Assembly (NCBI GenBank): GCA_022592445.1
Contig: JABYQR010000070.1
Span: forward strand, 1 to 64,000
Length of the DNA: 64,000 bases
Direction of reading: 5' to 3'
Origin: Cytidiella melzeri
Taxonomy: Eukaryota > Basidiomycota > Agaricomycetes > Polyporales > Irpicaceae
The notes under the pieces: model-generated
The model's database searches: none
The model's input: only the letters and a program-made list of their open reading frames with translations
Told to the model about the DNA's origin: nothing
Part shown: one piece after another, positions 10,906 through 23,332 of the stretch
Numbering within the stretch: the first letter of the stretch is position 1
How the letters are laid out: each line of letters begins with the position of its first letter
Position numbers and translations under genes: made by a program

Positions 10906-12478
10906 ATGAGCACCAACGGCGTCCCCAATGTCAACGGCTTCCAAATGGCTTTGCAGATAGCTGGTGCGCTAATGCAACAGCAGGCTCCTCAGCAGCAGCC
11001 TGCGGCCACGACGGCTGACTTACTGAACCTCCTGGCGATGCAGCAAAACAACTCAACGTCCAACACAGCTGGAGGAGCAGGCACTGTGTCGTTCTCGCCG
11101 AGCGCATCGAACATGCCCCCGCCGGTAGGGGCATACCCTCACGACGAGGAGATTCTAGTTCAAGCTTTATGTGACAGCGAAGATAAGGGCGAGACCTACA
11201 GAAAAGCTTTGGAAGGATTACACGGGGTACGTTGACGTCGAACATACCAGTCAAATACTTGTCCAACAACGCTGGTCGGGCGTGCATATATAGGTTCACG
11301 AGCATCTCGCCAGTCAATGGAAGGACTATTACCTCGACAACGCTCAACGCCTGAACAAACGTATCGAATTCGTACGTAGCCAAAGACGCGACAAACCTCT
11401 GATTGCGGTGAAGAAACCGACATTCGACACTTCAGCCAAGCATAATGGATCTTCCCCCCCTCCGCACAAGCTCACGCAAACTGCGTACCGTGACCGATCT
11501 CTGTCGACTCATAAACGGTCGTCTGAACCAGCAGTAGCAGGGCCCAGTAGCGTAACAGGCCAGGGAAAGGCGAAGGGAGTTGGTTCTGCACGTCGCTCTC
11601 CCACCCCACCACATTACGACCCTGTACAAGAAATGAAAGGGGGTAAAAATCGGTTTACAGACCAGGATAGGGCATATCTGGTCCGCTATGCTCGCTATCG
11701 TTATTCGCTCGACCCTTCTGTGACAAAGAGTGCGATCTGTAAAGATTTAGGCACAAAGGTCCGTTTCGTCCTTCGTAGTGTCGTGCAACTAATCCCATTG
11801 CACCTCAAGGCCCCGCATCACACTGCCTCGTCCTGGTTAACGCACTGGGCCCAACGCCGAGAGGACTTCGACCGCAAGCTTCCTCAATTTCGTGCTCCTC
11901 TTGATGTCGCCGCAGTGGATGACGGGGAACTTCACACAGATGTCTCAGAGTTGGAGTCTGAAGACGACGAAGACGCGAAAAGCGATCCTGAAGGTGACAC
12001 GCAAAATATGGGTATTAGTGGAGGTAGTGTCACAAAAGCAGACAAGCGCATCATAGCAAGATATGCCGCGTCGTTCGGACGCGAATGGGCCACTATGCGA
12101 GGTAACGAGCGGTGGGATCCATTTGAAGCCATGGTAATTTTACAGCCCCGAATTCCTCGCTTATCGCCTACTCTAATATCTACCAGTATCCACAGAGAAA
12201 GGCCAAGTCGTGGCAAGAAACATATCGCAGATTTGAAAAAGGTGGAGTGGTACACTCATCATACTAGCTGTGCACACTTAGCTCATGTTAATGCAGATAT
12301 TGAGAAGATGAGCAAGAAGTACCGCAGAAGAAAGCTGGCAGAATCAAAGACACAACAGATTGGTCGACCGAGCTGGGCGTCCAGACATGCGGAGGAACCC
12401 AGCGCCAAGCGTGCTCGTTCGCGTGAAACTGACGACGAGGAAGACGATGATTACTCTCCTTCGAAGCGGGCCAAGTGA
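10906..12478 (+). CDS. Protein with Rap1-type Myb repeats, copy A
   Basis: Probable nuclear DNA-binding protein. After a Gln-rich N-terminus, a short conserved segment (YRKALEGLHG, then VHEHLASQWKDYY) precedes a basic Ser/Pro linker. The first Myb-like unit begins NRFTDQDRAYL and continues across a 51-nt in-frame intron to APHHTASSWLTHW, a pattern like the Rap1 Myb domain. After an acidic linker, a second helical unit (KADKRIIARYA to YPQRKAKSWQETYRR) resembles another Myb-like repeat. The C-terminus is basic then acidic, ending SPSKRAK, a likely nuclear localisation signal. Introns fall after LHG, after GTK, after FEAM and after FEK. A paralogue with the same order lies at 35813-37652. No BRCT domain is visible. 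A telomeric role is only inferred. Confidence 0.72.
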
Positions 12479-12794
12479 TTTGTACAGGCACATCTCCGTT
12501 GTTTGCGCTGCATGCAAACAATTTGTCGTGTTATGCCCTGGTACACCGTGCTATTATATAGTTTACACACATTGCGACGTAACATATACTTACATACATG
12601 TCTCTTATGAGTGTGCATCAGGCACTCATCAGGAATGCATGATCCTCGTGGCGTTTCTTGAGCAGGTGCCACGTGCGAGCTGCATCGATGAGCGCTCGCG
12701 CGTACAGTAACTGAGGTCGTAGTCACCTCAAGCTCCTCTACCTCTCTCCTCAACGACCCCCCATACTTTCACTTCACGAACACGCCCACGAATT
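12479..12794. other. Intergenic, Myb copy A to Rab GDI
   Basis: 316 bp. A CACGTG lies near 12670 (GCCACGTGCG), and a pyrimidine-rich tract (TCAAGCTCCTCTACCTCTCT) runs just upstream of the GDI start, as is common near fungal transcription starts. No gene seen. Confidence 0.4.
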
Positions 12795-14477
12795 ATGGAT
12801 GAAGAGTACGACGTATGCGCGGAAACCTCATGCGCCAGTGGTCTCTGATACTGACGGGTGGTATCTATAGGTCATCGTTCTCGGAACCGGTCTCACAGAA
12901 TGTATTCTGTCTGGTCTCTTGTCCGTTGAGGGCAAGAAGGTCCTTCACATGGATCGCAATGACTATTACGGAGGTGACAGCGCCAGTCTAAACTTGACTC
13001 AGGTCATTCATGTGTTAAGCTACCATGGTGACATGCGTGCTGACTTGATTATGGTTCTAGCTGTACCGTAAGTTTAGGCCAGACCAGAGCCCTCCAGCGG
13101 AGCTCGGACGCGACAGAGACTACGCTGTCGACCTGGTCCCCAAGTTCATCATTGCCTCTGGAGAGCTCACCAAGATCCTTGTTCACACCGACGTGACTCG
13201 CTACCTCGAATTCAAGCAGATTGCTGGCAGCTTCGTCTACCGCGATGGCAAGATCTCCAAGGTTCCTAGCAATGAGATGGAAGCTCTCAAGAGTCCTCTT
13301 ATGGGTCTTTTCGAAAAGAGGAGGGCCAAGAAGTTCTTCGAGTTCCTCCAGGGCTGGAAAGACGAAGACCCTGCTACTCATCAAGGTATAGAGTATTCGA
13401 TATTGACCAAAGGGCATAATTGATGTGGAATACTCCTTGTAGGCTTGGACCTCGACAAAGACACCATGCAAGCCGTCTATAACAAGTTTGGTCTTGAGCC
13501 CGGTACTCAAGACTTTATTGGTCATGCTATGGCTCTCTACCTCACTGACGAGTAAGTATGCACCATCTTTATCAAGGCACGTAAATGACGAATCATGTCT
13601 GCAATAGGTACAAGAACAAGCCTGCGCGTCCAGCATATGAGCGCATCGTCTTGTATTCATCTTCAATGGCACGTTACGGCAAGTCTCCATACATCTATCC
13701 GCTCTACGGCCTTGGAGAGCTTCCCCAATCGTTCGCACGTTTGAGTGCTATCTATGGAGGAACATACATGCTGGACAAGGCCATTGATGAGATTGTCACC
13801 GACGCGGACGGCAAGTTTGTTGGCGTCAGAAGCGGTAACGAGACCGTGAAAGCGAAGCAGGTTGTTGGTGACCCGAGCTATTTTGGTGCTGGCAAGCAGG
13901 CAGAAGGCAAAGTTCGGGTTGTCGAAGAAGGAAAGGTTGTCCGTGCGATCTGCGTCCTCAAGCACCCTATCCCGGGTACCGATGATTCCGACAGCTGTCA
14001 AATTATCATCCCCCAGAACCAAGTTGGACGAAAGAACGGTGAGCTCTGTTAGTTTCTCGAAGCAGTCTCACTTCTCATCCCTGCAACTAGACATCTACAT
14101 CGCGGTCGTGTCCTCGACCCACAACGTTTGCGCTAAGGATATCTACATTGCCATTGTCAGCACCATTGTTGAGACAGATAAACCCGAGCTGGAAATTGCC
14201 CCTGCTCTTCAGCTTCTCGGCACTATTCATGACAAGTGAGGATCCTTCTCGTCTATCATGCACGAGGCTCACACTAACTATTGTTAGATTCGTGTCCATC
14301 TCATCCCTCTATACTCCCACGTCGTCGGGCACTGAGGACAACATCTTCATTACCCGCTCCTACGATGCAACTTCTCACTTCGAGACCGTCGTGGAGGACG
14401 TACAAGACGTGTGGAAGCGTGTGGTCGGCAAGGACCTCGTCTTGAAGAAGCGAGAGGACATCGAGGCACAAGCGTAA
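12795..14477 (+). CDS. GDI1: Rab GDP dissociation inhibitor
   Basis: Cytosolic chaperone that extracts prenylated GDP-bound Rab/Ypt GTPases from membranes and recycles them. The first coding exon encodes only MDEEYD, and the next begins [15 protein letters not shown], the conserved dinucleotide-type fold. Family landmarks follow in order: [71 protein letters not shown] and GGTYMLD. The reconstructed protein is about 450 residues, the usual length. The 3' exon ends [10 protein letters not shown]. It converges on the Rav1 gene with 160 bp between stops. This is one of the firmest calls in the window. Confidence 0.97.
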
Positions 14478-14637
14478 ACCAACACGCTGTGGCCTCGCGT
14501 TCATGTCGTTTCCTGCTCCGCTGCCCCTTTCTCCTAATTCCACCTGTATTAAGTCACAAGTAGCATGTACACAACATCTCACGAGTATGCAACCGTCTGT
14601 CGTCGAATTTGACGTGATAGAATTTTCAAATACATGT

Positions 14638-17600
14638 TCAGAAAAACGCGTCCATGCTGAACTCTGGCACTCGGACGTCCTGTTTCGCAGACTTCATGAG
14701 ACGGCCCATGCCGGCTTTGCGAGCGATGAGGTCTCCGTTGTCCTTTTGTTGCAACACCTCGCCTTCCCCTGAAGGTCCTTCATTGATCATCTGATGAAGA
14801 TCCGGCGAACCGACTCGCGTCGGCGGAGCACTGGGAATATCCATGTCTATCAATATTGAGGACCGCCGGCGCATGGCCGGTTCCAACGCGAAGCGTGTGG
14901 CAAGTGGACTGCGTGGCGGACGCATGACGGGCGAATCGTGTACAGCTGTCGATGGTCGCGCGAAAGACCATGTGCGGACCAAATCCAATGCTAGTGCGTG
15001 ACAGCCTACCGCAACAGACTATCAGCAATCGTAACCAAAAAAGTTGCAACGAACGCTTTTGCGTACCCATTCTGCAGAACACCCGGGCGATTTGCTGGAC
15101 GAATTTGAACTCTGTTCTTCCCGAGATTTCACTAGTGCCCTTTGCCGCTTGAAGCGTCTTGAGCTTCAGCTGCGAGAAGAGGAGGGCAAGACTAGGGTCA
15201 TCGTAATGAGGCTCCCCAATTTCAGTTATTTTGCTATCCCACACCGTCGCGAGGTCTCGAAGCGGGGTCTACGATAATGTGAGCTGCACTGATGCGGTCA
15301 TTTTGCGCGATTGTTGACGCACGACTAGAATCCGGACAGCAAGGTCACGTCGCCGAAGAAGCCAGAATGCCCAACTGGCAAGCCAGCGATTACCTTCTTT
15401 GAATGCAGTCGGAATAACCGTCTTTGTGAGGATATCCGATAAAATGGGACTATCGTCGCCTTCCACCACCCGAGTGAGGGCAATGGCTAGCTGGAAGTCT
15501 TGTAGGTTCCTAATGCAAACATTCACTGCGTCCTTGAGGCTGCCTCCCAATAGGAAGAATGCTGCAGCGTATTCTATAGGCAAATATCAACACAGGAGAC
15601 GAAACGTTCTGCTCAGACACTCACCATATCTACGCTTGCTCAGCAACGCGAAAGCGTTCTTCAGCGCGGCCGTGCGCCATCGAGACTCGGAGAAGTTATT
15701 GTTAAGGAACTTCAGCATCGAAGCCTGCTCTTTGTGCCAAGCTGCCTGTCGCCAAAGCCCATGTACCAACTTTACTTTCCCCAGTGCGAAGTAGAATAGA
15801 CTGCACTGGACAGGATCTCGATTGTCGCCGGCCATGTACTGGTTGCGGGCCATAACCTCCAAATGTGATTTCTGTTTTGCGGTGAGTATCTTAGTAACAC
15901 ACTCTGGTGATATGCGAGTGGTACTTACCATAGTCTGCTGCGAATGAAGCCAAATGTAGACACCAAGTGCCCTCGCATCTGGCCAGCACATCTTTCCTCC
16001 TTCGCAAGCAGCAATAGAAGTAGAGAGCAGTATGTCCTGGCTTTCACTGTGAAAGGCCCATACCATGTCGCGATATCTCAATCGCTCTCGGCGCTGGGGT
16101 AATTGGCTTTTTGTAGTCCCGCTGGAGGCAGGCGAGCTTGGGCTTGACAATTTCCGGTTGTGTATATAGAAGACACGCATGGAGATCATATACCGCAAAC
16201 CATTTGCATCTAGAGCGCGCCGTTGGCTTTCAATCTGGTATGAAATATATGCATCAGCGAAGCACCAACTTAACTCCTGGATGGAACTACAGACTTCTAG
16301 TGTTGTTTGAAGCAGGACTAGCAGTGAATCCATCTCGTTCGGAGTGAGGTGTGGTAGAGGTTGCTCTGAGAGATTCTCCATCAGCTCGTTTACAAGAGTA
16401 CTCGAAAATTCATCTTCATCAGATCTGACAAAAGAATGTCAATGTCGCGTAGAGGTAGGCGAGAAGCAAAACTGACTCGTCAGTTGCTTCTGGCACGGAA
16501 AACAAAAGCGAGTATTGTGGTTTGTGGGAGATGTTGCTCTATCCAACTGCAGTTAGTAGTATCCACTGGTTCATCTCTAGGTTCATCTCACAGCTTTAGC
16601 AACGTTATCCTTCTTCAGGAAGTCTTCAATGGGTAGCGATGTCCATTGGTGAATGTCCCGCGTCCTGGCTAGATTCCGCGAGAGGTTGACGAAGCTGTTC
16701 TTGACCAGCTCGACTTTCTCTGACGAATAAGTCTCGAAGTTAGCTTGTGAATCCACTATGCTGACGGGTGACCTCACCCCAGAGCAGGCATTGGAGAATC
16801 ATCTGTGGGTGGTAATCATCCAGAGGACCGTTATGACGCGCGACGTGCTCAAATAGACTTTCTGTATCCATAACACCATCTCGTGGGGAAGATGGTTGGC
16901 CATACAGACTCTTCAGTTGACCTGTACCAATCAAAAACAAGCCTCCTCCGAGCCAAATAGAGTCGCTGATTTGATGTGGGATTGTACTGTACAACATGTA
17001 TCGTGAGAGAGCAGGTCGCTGTTCATCTCCGGTGACTTACCACGAGAGATCAATCGTATGACACACTCCCCATCCCGGAGTCTCGTCAAAGTAAGTCATT
17101 CGTTGTTGGGATAGCAACTCAACACGGTGAGGGAAGCCCACTGCGAGTATAGATTGTCCGTCGGGCGTTGCTGTCCAGTCTAAGTCCAGAATGGGATTCT
17201 CAGGACTACTCAGCCCTCAGCTTTGATCAACTACTTCATAAAACTATGGCACGGCGAACCTGAACATATGTCGGTATTCGAGACCAGATGCAAATTCTGA
17301 TTCAGTCGAGTCCCACACGGTCAATTCCTGACCACCCGGGGCAAGACACACTGCAAACGTCATTAGCCACTGTAGCTGAAAAAGAGCTACTGTACGAACG
17401 CACCAAGAACAGTCTTCTTGGCCGAGCTACATGCAGCCATAGCAATGTTCTGGCGCTGAGTCTTCACCTTGCCCGAGCATTTCCAGCTGATGTGTGATGG
17501 GTTCGAAGGGTTAATCCTCCAAAACGCCAGTTCACCATCGGCACCGACACTGACAAGATCATCATGTCCACTCTGTATCTGACTGGCATATGGGCCGCTC

Positions 17601-19753
17601 CAGCCCATGGGGTCCACCGGTAATATCATTGTCGGCTTCATGTCCAATGGTAAAGAGCTTTCTGAATGCATAGACACGTGAAGATACGATGCTTCGGCGC
17701 TGGAGAGGTCAGTGGGGATGGAAACATTCAGGATGAGCATAGTTGATCTGGACGTAATGCCTATGAGGGTGGCGGAGTTGCTGTTCTTTCCCGAAGCAAT
17801 AGAAAATAGGGACACGATGTGCGATATCTCAACGGACACTGGATCGGCGAGAGCGCGAGCAGAGTAGAGGGATATCAAGTCTATAGACTCGCAATAGGTA
17901 ATGAAGTGCTTTCCTAACAAGGTGATAAGTCGAGGCAAGCGCATTGTTTTCGAATGATATGCAACCTACCGCCATTCAGAACGACCACTCGATCAACTCT
18001 ATGCGATTGATCCGGCTTCAAGGTTACAGCTTGTTGAGGCATCCGTTGACTCCTATCCATCGTCCATATTTCCACTGTCCCGTCCTCGTTCAGCGCGGCT
18101 ATTGCTTCACCGTCCGCGGTTCGTACGAAGCGCACGAGGCCCGACAAGGAGCGGCTGGCTATCTGGTCTGCGGCTTGCAATGGCGATTCGCCTTGCGAAA
18201 CTAGCAATAGTCCTTCCTGGCAAGCGTCGAAGAACGGCAGCGGTGAAAGCGTGTATGAAGTCACTGGCGGTGAGGTGATGAGTGTCAGGTCTCCGTGGGC
18301 GGTAATGTTTGGTAGGATATATAGGTGTTCAGGCGGGTATGGAAGACTGAAGGGTGCTGAATGTAGGAGAGTAAACTGCTTGAGAAGGGTAGGGGGACGA
18401 CAATCTATGTTCTGTAGCACAACAGATACCATAAACGACATGTTAGGGGAAATGGTTCGAACACACGCACAGCGACGGCTTGTAGTATAAGGGATCCATC
18501 AGAAAGTACCCGTAGGAACAAGTCCCAGTTCTCTTCCTTGATTTCACGCACTCTCTTGTATCGACCATCTTCGCTGTCATGACTTGCTTTGGTGAGAGCG
18601 GCGGCCAGAGCATCTGACATAATTTTTCGACTTAGCCAGAATACTTTGGAGTCCTTGAGCTGAGATGCTATGGAAAGTGGAAGAGCGGAGAAGATATCAA
18701 GAGCGGCATGCAGTTGAAGATGTTGCGGTGCGTCAAGCACGGGCAGAAAGATTCGCAGCGTAGCATCTGAGGTTATGGTATAAAGAACCAGATCGTCGCT
18801 ACAATTCGCAGTCAGGCATAAAAACGGAGGACTGAGGTTAGGACGACAAACCGACTTGATACTTGCGATTGCTTCCAGTTCATGTCCGTTACAGGTCGCG
18901 GATGACGAATCCGCTGAGTCTGGCTTCCCGAGGTCGTCAGATATATGCGCACTGTGTTATCTCTCTAAGATCAAGATCTTAGCATACATTCGGTTCGCTA
19001 TTGAACGCACACACCGACGATGTACTTGCAATGTACATGAGAGACGGTGAAAAGCGTACACGAGACAGTCCTGCCAGCCTTGTACAGGAGTTTCAATCGT
19101 CGATTCATTGAGCCATAACATGGTCAACACATACGGAAGTGACCATTTTGGAGACCAAGTAGGTAAATCATTTTCTAGGATCAGGGTGTACACGGCGAGG
19201 CTGGAAGCAGTGCCGACAGCAAGTAGCCCTGACACGTGTGAGGATGATGTTGTGAAAGCATGATAGATGGAATTACCGGATTTGCAGTCTATAGTAGTTA
19301 TATGTTGACTCTCAGGCAGAACAAGAGAGGAGTAGACGCGCCATGTGTTGCTCTGCACGCCGGACAAAGTCCATGAGGCTATTCGCGGGCCCATAGAAGC
19401 TACAATCTGTTTGTTATTATACGCGTCAGGCGCATACATCTGCAGGGACAGGTGGAGGTAGCACGCACAAGTTTCATTCCCGGGTCAATGGAGAGACATC
19501 TTATGGCTTCAGTCGTGTGCAGCGCGCCAGGGAATGCCTCCCAGACGGCCAAGGCGCGGATGAATGCAAGAGTTCGAGAATTACGGATTATGATCGAGTC
19601 AAAAGACGGGTATAGCTTGGAGGAAAGCAATCTTGAATGGCTACACTCGGGATGCATATCATGAGCCCCTACCAGTAAAGTTTCCTTCGGCAGCACCAAA
19701 TGCTGTAGGCCAGTGTATGGGCAGCCAGTATATGTGTGAAGTAATTCGAGCAT
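14638..19753 (-). CDS. RAV1: RAVE complex subunit Rav1 / rabconnectin-3 homologue
   Basis: Large scaffold that, with Skp1 and Rav2 in yeast, promotes reassembly of the vacuolar H+-ATPase. It is read from about a dozen or more exons on the minus strand. The N-terminal half (19753 to about 17000) is beta-rich and fits the WD40-like propellers. The Rav1 C-terminal region at 16380-15290 is diagnostic: DPVQCSLFYFALGK, VHGLWRQAAWHKEQ, LKFLNNNFSESRWRTAALKN, then AAAFFLLGGSLKDAVNVC, and WLASWAFWLLRRRDLA. The tail ends MKSAKQDVRVPEFSMDAFF, as in other fungal Rav1 proteins. I take the ATG at 19753, since the open frame beyond it begins only with GTG. Exact exon borders in the propeller half are uncertain. 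It is divergent from the fasciclin gene. Confidence 0.9.
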
Positions 19754-20129
19754 TTTTCCGGCGAGTTGGGTACGTGCTTGACAAGGATCAGAGACGGGTC
19801 CAGAAAAACATGGCTGTTGCGTGCAGGTTGATTGCCTGAAGTCCACCGACGCGTCCGATTGAGATGCAGTGACATTAGGCGCCAGAAGCCACGTGATGGA
19901 CGCACGTCATGGCGTTCGAATAATCCCGCGCAGCTCTGCTCATTTCGTCTGGCATCAGCACAGTACCTCAAGGACGCGACCACCCTCACCACCATCTCAA
20001 ACCTACACCACTCCCTCGCAACTTCAACATCCAGCTGCGGCTGCGCCAAGCTCTACTCTCGGTATATAAAGTTCTGCTCCTCGTAAAGCTATCTTTCACT
20101 AGCTTTCACATCCGTCTTCTCGGATTACT
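19754..20129. promoter_or_regulatory. Divergent promoter region, RAV1 / fasciclin protein
   Basis: 376 bp between divergent starts. TATATAAA at 20063-20070 lies about 60 bp upstream of the fasciclin ATG at 20130 and is a good TATA candidate for that gene. An ACGCGT occurs near 19850 and a CCACGTGATGG near 19890. Confidence 0.5.
20063..20070 (+). promoter_or_regulatory. TATA box candidate, fasciclin gene
   Basis: TATATAAA in the context CGGTATATAAAGTT, 60 bp upstream of the start codon at 20130. It is the best TATA match noted in the window. Confidence 0.55.
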
Positions 20130-22989
20130 ATGCGGCTATGGGGTTGTTTCCCCCTGCTCGCGTCTATACCGCTGGTATACACCGCCCAAGTCACCTTGCA
20201 ACGAGGTGGAAGCATGCTGTCAGATACTCTCCTTGACAAGCTCTCCAACGATCCCGAATATACCTCATTACTCCGATTATTGCAGCGAGCCAGGCTAGTT
20301 CCGACTTTGAACAAGCTGAATGGCTCCACTATCTTCGCCCCGACGAATGCTGCTATTGGAAGGCATGTGGCAACTAACGCTGTCTGGCAAGCTGCTCTCA
20401 CCAGCGATATTGAGCAAGTACGCGACAATATACAGGAGAAACTTCGTCAAGAGCTGTTCTACCACTTATTGAATTACACACTTCCTGACGAAGACCCGAA
20501 CGAAGGCGTGGAGACTCTTCTCACTCTGCACTATCCACGCACTCCCGTGGAACCTCCTTCCCGTGAACCTCCGCCGAGTCCGCCGTGGATGCCGATACCC
20601 GGAGGTACACTAGGAGGCCAGCCACAAAGGCTTCGCAGGGCTCTTCATGACGAGGAAATGAGAGTTGGGGTTGATGCATTTGGTGAAGGAGGAGTCAAGG
20701 CCGCTGAGCGAGTTGCTGCCTCTAATGGTGTGGTCGTAAAGATTGATGAGGTACTCAGCGTACCTTCAGACCTAGGTGCGCCTTACTCGCAGCGAATCAG
20801 CGCTGAGTAAACGAATTGTAACTTCGGCTGCAGCTACCGTCATTTCTACCCACCCTTCACTATCATATCTGCGCGACGTTCTTACACCGGAGTTGATCAA
20901 CTTTCTCAATTCAACCTCGGAACTCACTATGTTCTTACCCGTCAACGAGGCGTGGCAAGCTTTGCCTCCATATGAGCGGCTGTATCTGGAAAGCAAATAC
21001 GCTACGGATGATCTCACTACCATCATCAATCTTCACGCCGTAGCGAGCAAGAAGAAGAAAGTGCATTATGCCTCCTCTTTCGAAGCGGAGATCACTCGTA
21101 AGTAGCCCATCGCGGCCTCGCTGAATGGGCTCACAGGCTTCCAGTAACCACAGTCGAAGGCCAGGAGTTGCATATCACGCACTCGCAAGAAGACCAGAAA
21201 ACTCATGTGTCTTATGCCGAACTAGTCGAGCCTGACATTTACGCGTCCAATGGCGTCGTACATACAATTTCCTCGCTCCTAGTACCCCCTGGCGCTTTAC
21301 GGCTCACACCGGAGAAGTATTTGCTGGCCCTGAACTGCTCTTCATTTGTAGACCTTCTTCACTCCGTTGGTCTTACGTCTTTGATTAACGATACTGAAAC
21401 GCACTGGACGATCCTTGCCCCGCAGGACGACGTGATAACATTGTTTGATAACGGTGAACTACCGCCTCGTGGGAGCGAGGAACTGAAGAAGATGCTCCAG
21501 TATCATTTCATTCCAGGCAAGAAATTCGAGAAGAAGCTGCTAGACGGCATGCTGGTAGAAACCGCATTAAAGGAGGAAGGGTTAGGTGGAGGTCGGCAGG
21601 TGCTCAGTGTCGACGTACACGAAGGCGAAGACAAGGACAAGAAGAAAGGCGGCAGCAAGTCAATCGGGTTCGGCGGCGCCAGTACCATTGGCAACCCTGG
21701 TGCGTCAGATGCGTCTCAACGGATAATGCGGTTAGCTGACCTGTATTACAGTTGAGGTTAACAACACTCTCATTTATTTCATTTCCCACCCGCTGGTTCC
21801 CCCCGCAGATGTTTTGACGACTGCTCTTCCCCAGCTAGAACTCTCTTCCTTCCTCGCCGCGATATTCTCCACCAACCTCGCCAGGAAGCTCAAGTTTACC
21901 CCTCGTATTACACTATTAGTCCCTAATAATGACGCTTTCAAGCGTCTGGGTATGCTCGTCAGCGCCCATCTTCTCAGTGCTTCCTCGAAGTCGGATTTGG
22001 AGAAAGTCATACAACATCACGCCATTACCAGCGTCGAATACGCAGCGCCGTTGCAGAACGGTACACTTCGTACATATGGAACATTAGAAGGATCGGACAT
22101 ACACCTTGAACGCCAGCAGACGAAGGACAATGACACTCTCATACTCACCGCCAGCGGCGGCTGGTCCGACATGCATTCTTTACTCTACCCCAAGGACTAC
22201 CTTACGCAAACCGGAGTGATTCACGAAGTTTCGGACATTATGATTCCACGGTCTGTGGACATCACAATAGGCAAGCTGATGTCTGCAGCCAAGTCCTCGA
22301 CGATGATTTCTATGATGACCAAGGCTGGTCTCGATTGGATCATGAACGGTACAGACCCCGCTGATGGAACGCCGTGGGCTGACATGGGCCTGACGGGGGT
22401 TGGTTGGACTTTACTCTGCCCTACGGATGACGCTTTCAAGGCGCTCAACTTGACTGAGCTATATGCAGATAAGGAACGGTTGACGGGCATTGTTTTACAA
22501 CATCTCGTGCCAATGCACCAGCCGTCCCAGTCACGTCCGAAGATCGACTTTTTCGACATAGTCAACAATAATCGGCCGTTGATTCTTGACGACTCGACGA
22601 CATATACGACACTGCTGTCGAAGAAGCAAGCGTTCGATTCGGAAGAGGCTTATGGAGATCTGGTTTTCCTAGATGACGGCGAAGGTACCGTTGTTGGAAT
22701 CAAGAATGCGCGCGGCGCGGATGGGAGGCGCGATGGAGCGCGTGTCACCAGCTGGGGTCGATCTACACAGGGTAGAGGCACCGGTGGCGTTCTCTCGATT
22801 GACCACGTCCTCACGCCATATTATCCGTCGAAATGGGCTCTATACGGTCGTCCTGGAATCGTCCTCGTACTCGGGATGGCGCTGATAGGCGCATTCTTCT
22901 TTGGTGTGCACCTTGTTTGGAAGCGAGACACGACCGAGGCTACATACGAGCCTGTAGGCGGGTTTAGTAACGAGGACGACGACTCGTAG
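20130..22989 (+). CDS. Multi-fasciclin (FAS1) domain type I membrane protein
   Basis: Secretory-pathway membrane protein with several FAS1 adhesion-type domains, comparable in layout to yeast YLR001C. A signal peptide (MRLWGCFPLLASIPLVYTAQ) is followed by repeated FAS1 boxes: STIFAPTNAAI, LTMFLPVNEAW, WTILAPQDDV, ITLLVPNNDAF and WTLLCPTDDAF, so about five repeats. Each is trailed by an H2-like segment with NG-VV or TGVIH. A C-terminal helix (RPGIVLVLGMALIGAFFFGVHL, near 22855-22920) precedes a short acidic tail ending EDDDS. The stop in the first open frame is removed by an intron at 20776-20833, which joins SDL to ATVIST. Two further introns lie at 21098-21144 and about 21701-21751. Length is near 900 residues. 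Confidence 0.9.
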
Positions 22990-23332
22990 TCGCTTGCTTG
23001 GTTTATGGACCAGTTTCAATCTATCATTGCTCGCATTGCTTTTGGGAGACTATCGTTGTATTATTGATGTAGACTTTAATATATGTACCAGTACAAATAA
23101 TTGCGTTTTTATACACGGAGTACTGTTGATGTTCTTTGCATGTGAAGCGCAAGTCCGAATCGTTCATTGATCCGATCAGTATGTGGGGAGGTAGAGCGGG
23201 TTCAAAATCACAAGCTAAATTGCACTAAGCGTATAAGTTTGATCTCGAAATTCGCCATGAATACACTGGGGGAGTCTTTGCCAGATACCACATCCGCTCT
23301 CGCGATACTCAACTCCTCCAAAACCATAAGCC
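22990..23332. other. Intergenic, fasciclin gene to carnitine carrier
   Basis: 343 bp. The left part is AT-richer and likely the 3' untranslated region (for example TTTAATATATGTACC near 23075). An ATG at 23257 opens a 26-codon frame toward the carrier, but its frame does not join the carrier's second exon. Confidence 0.45.

Noticed and set aside
14780..15244. Long minus-strand frame starting MWDSKITEIGE as a separate gene
   Set aside because: Its conserved part is an internal exon of the Rav1 homologue.
20776..21105. Second fasciclin gene starting at 20776
   Set aside because: The stop that separates it from the first frame lies in a 58-nt intron (20776-20833); splicing gives a continuous FAS1 domain.
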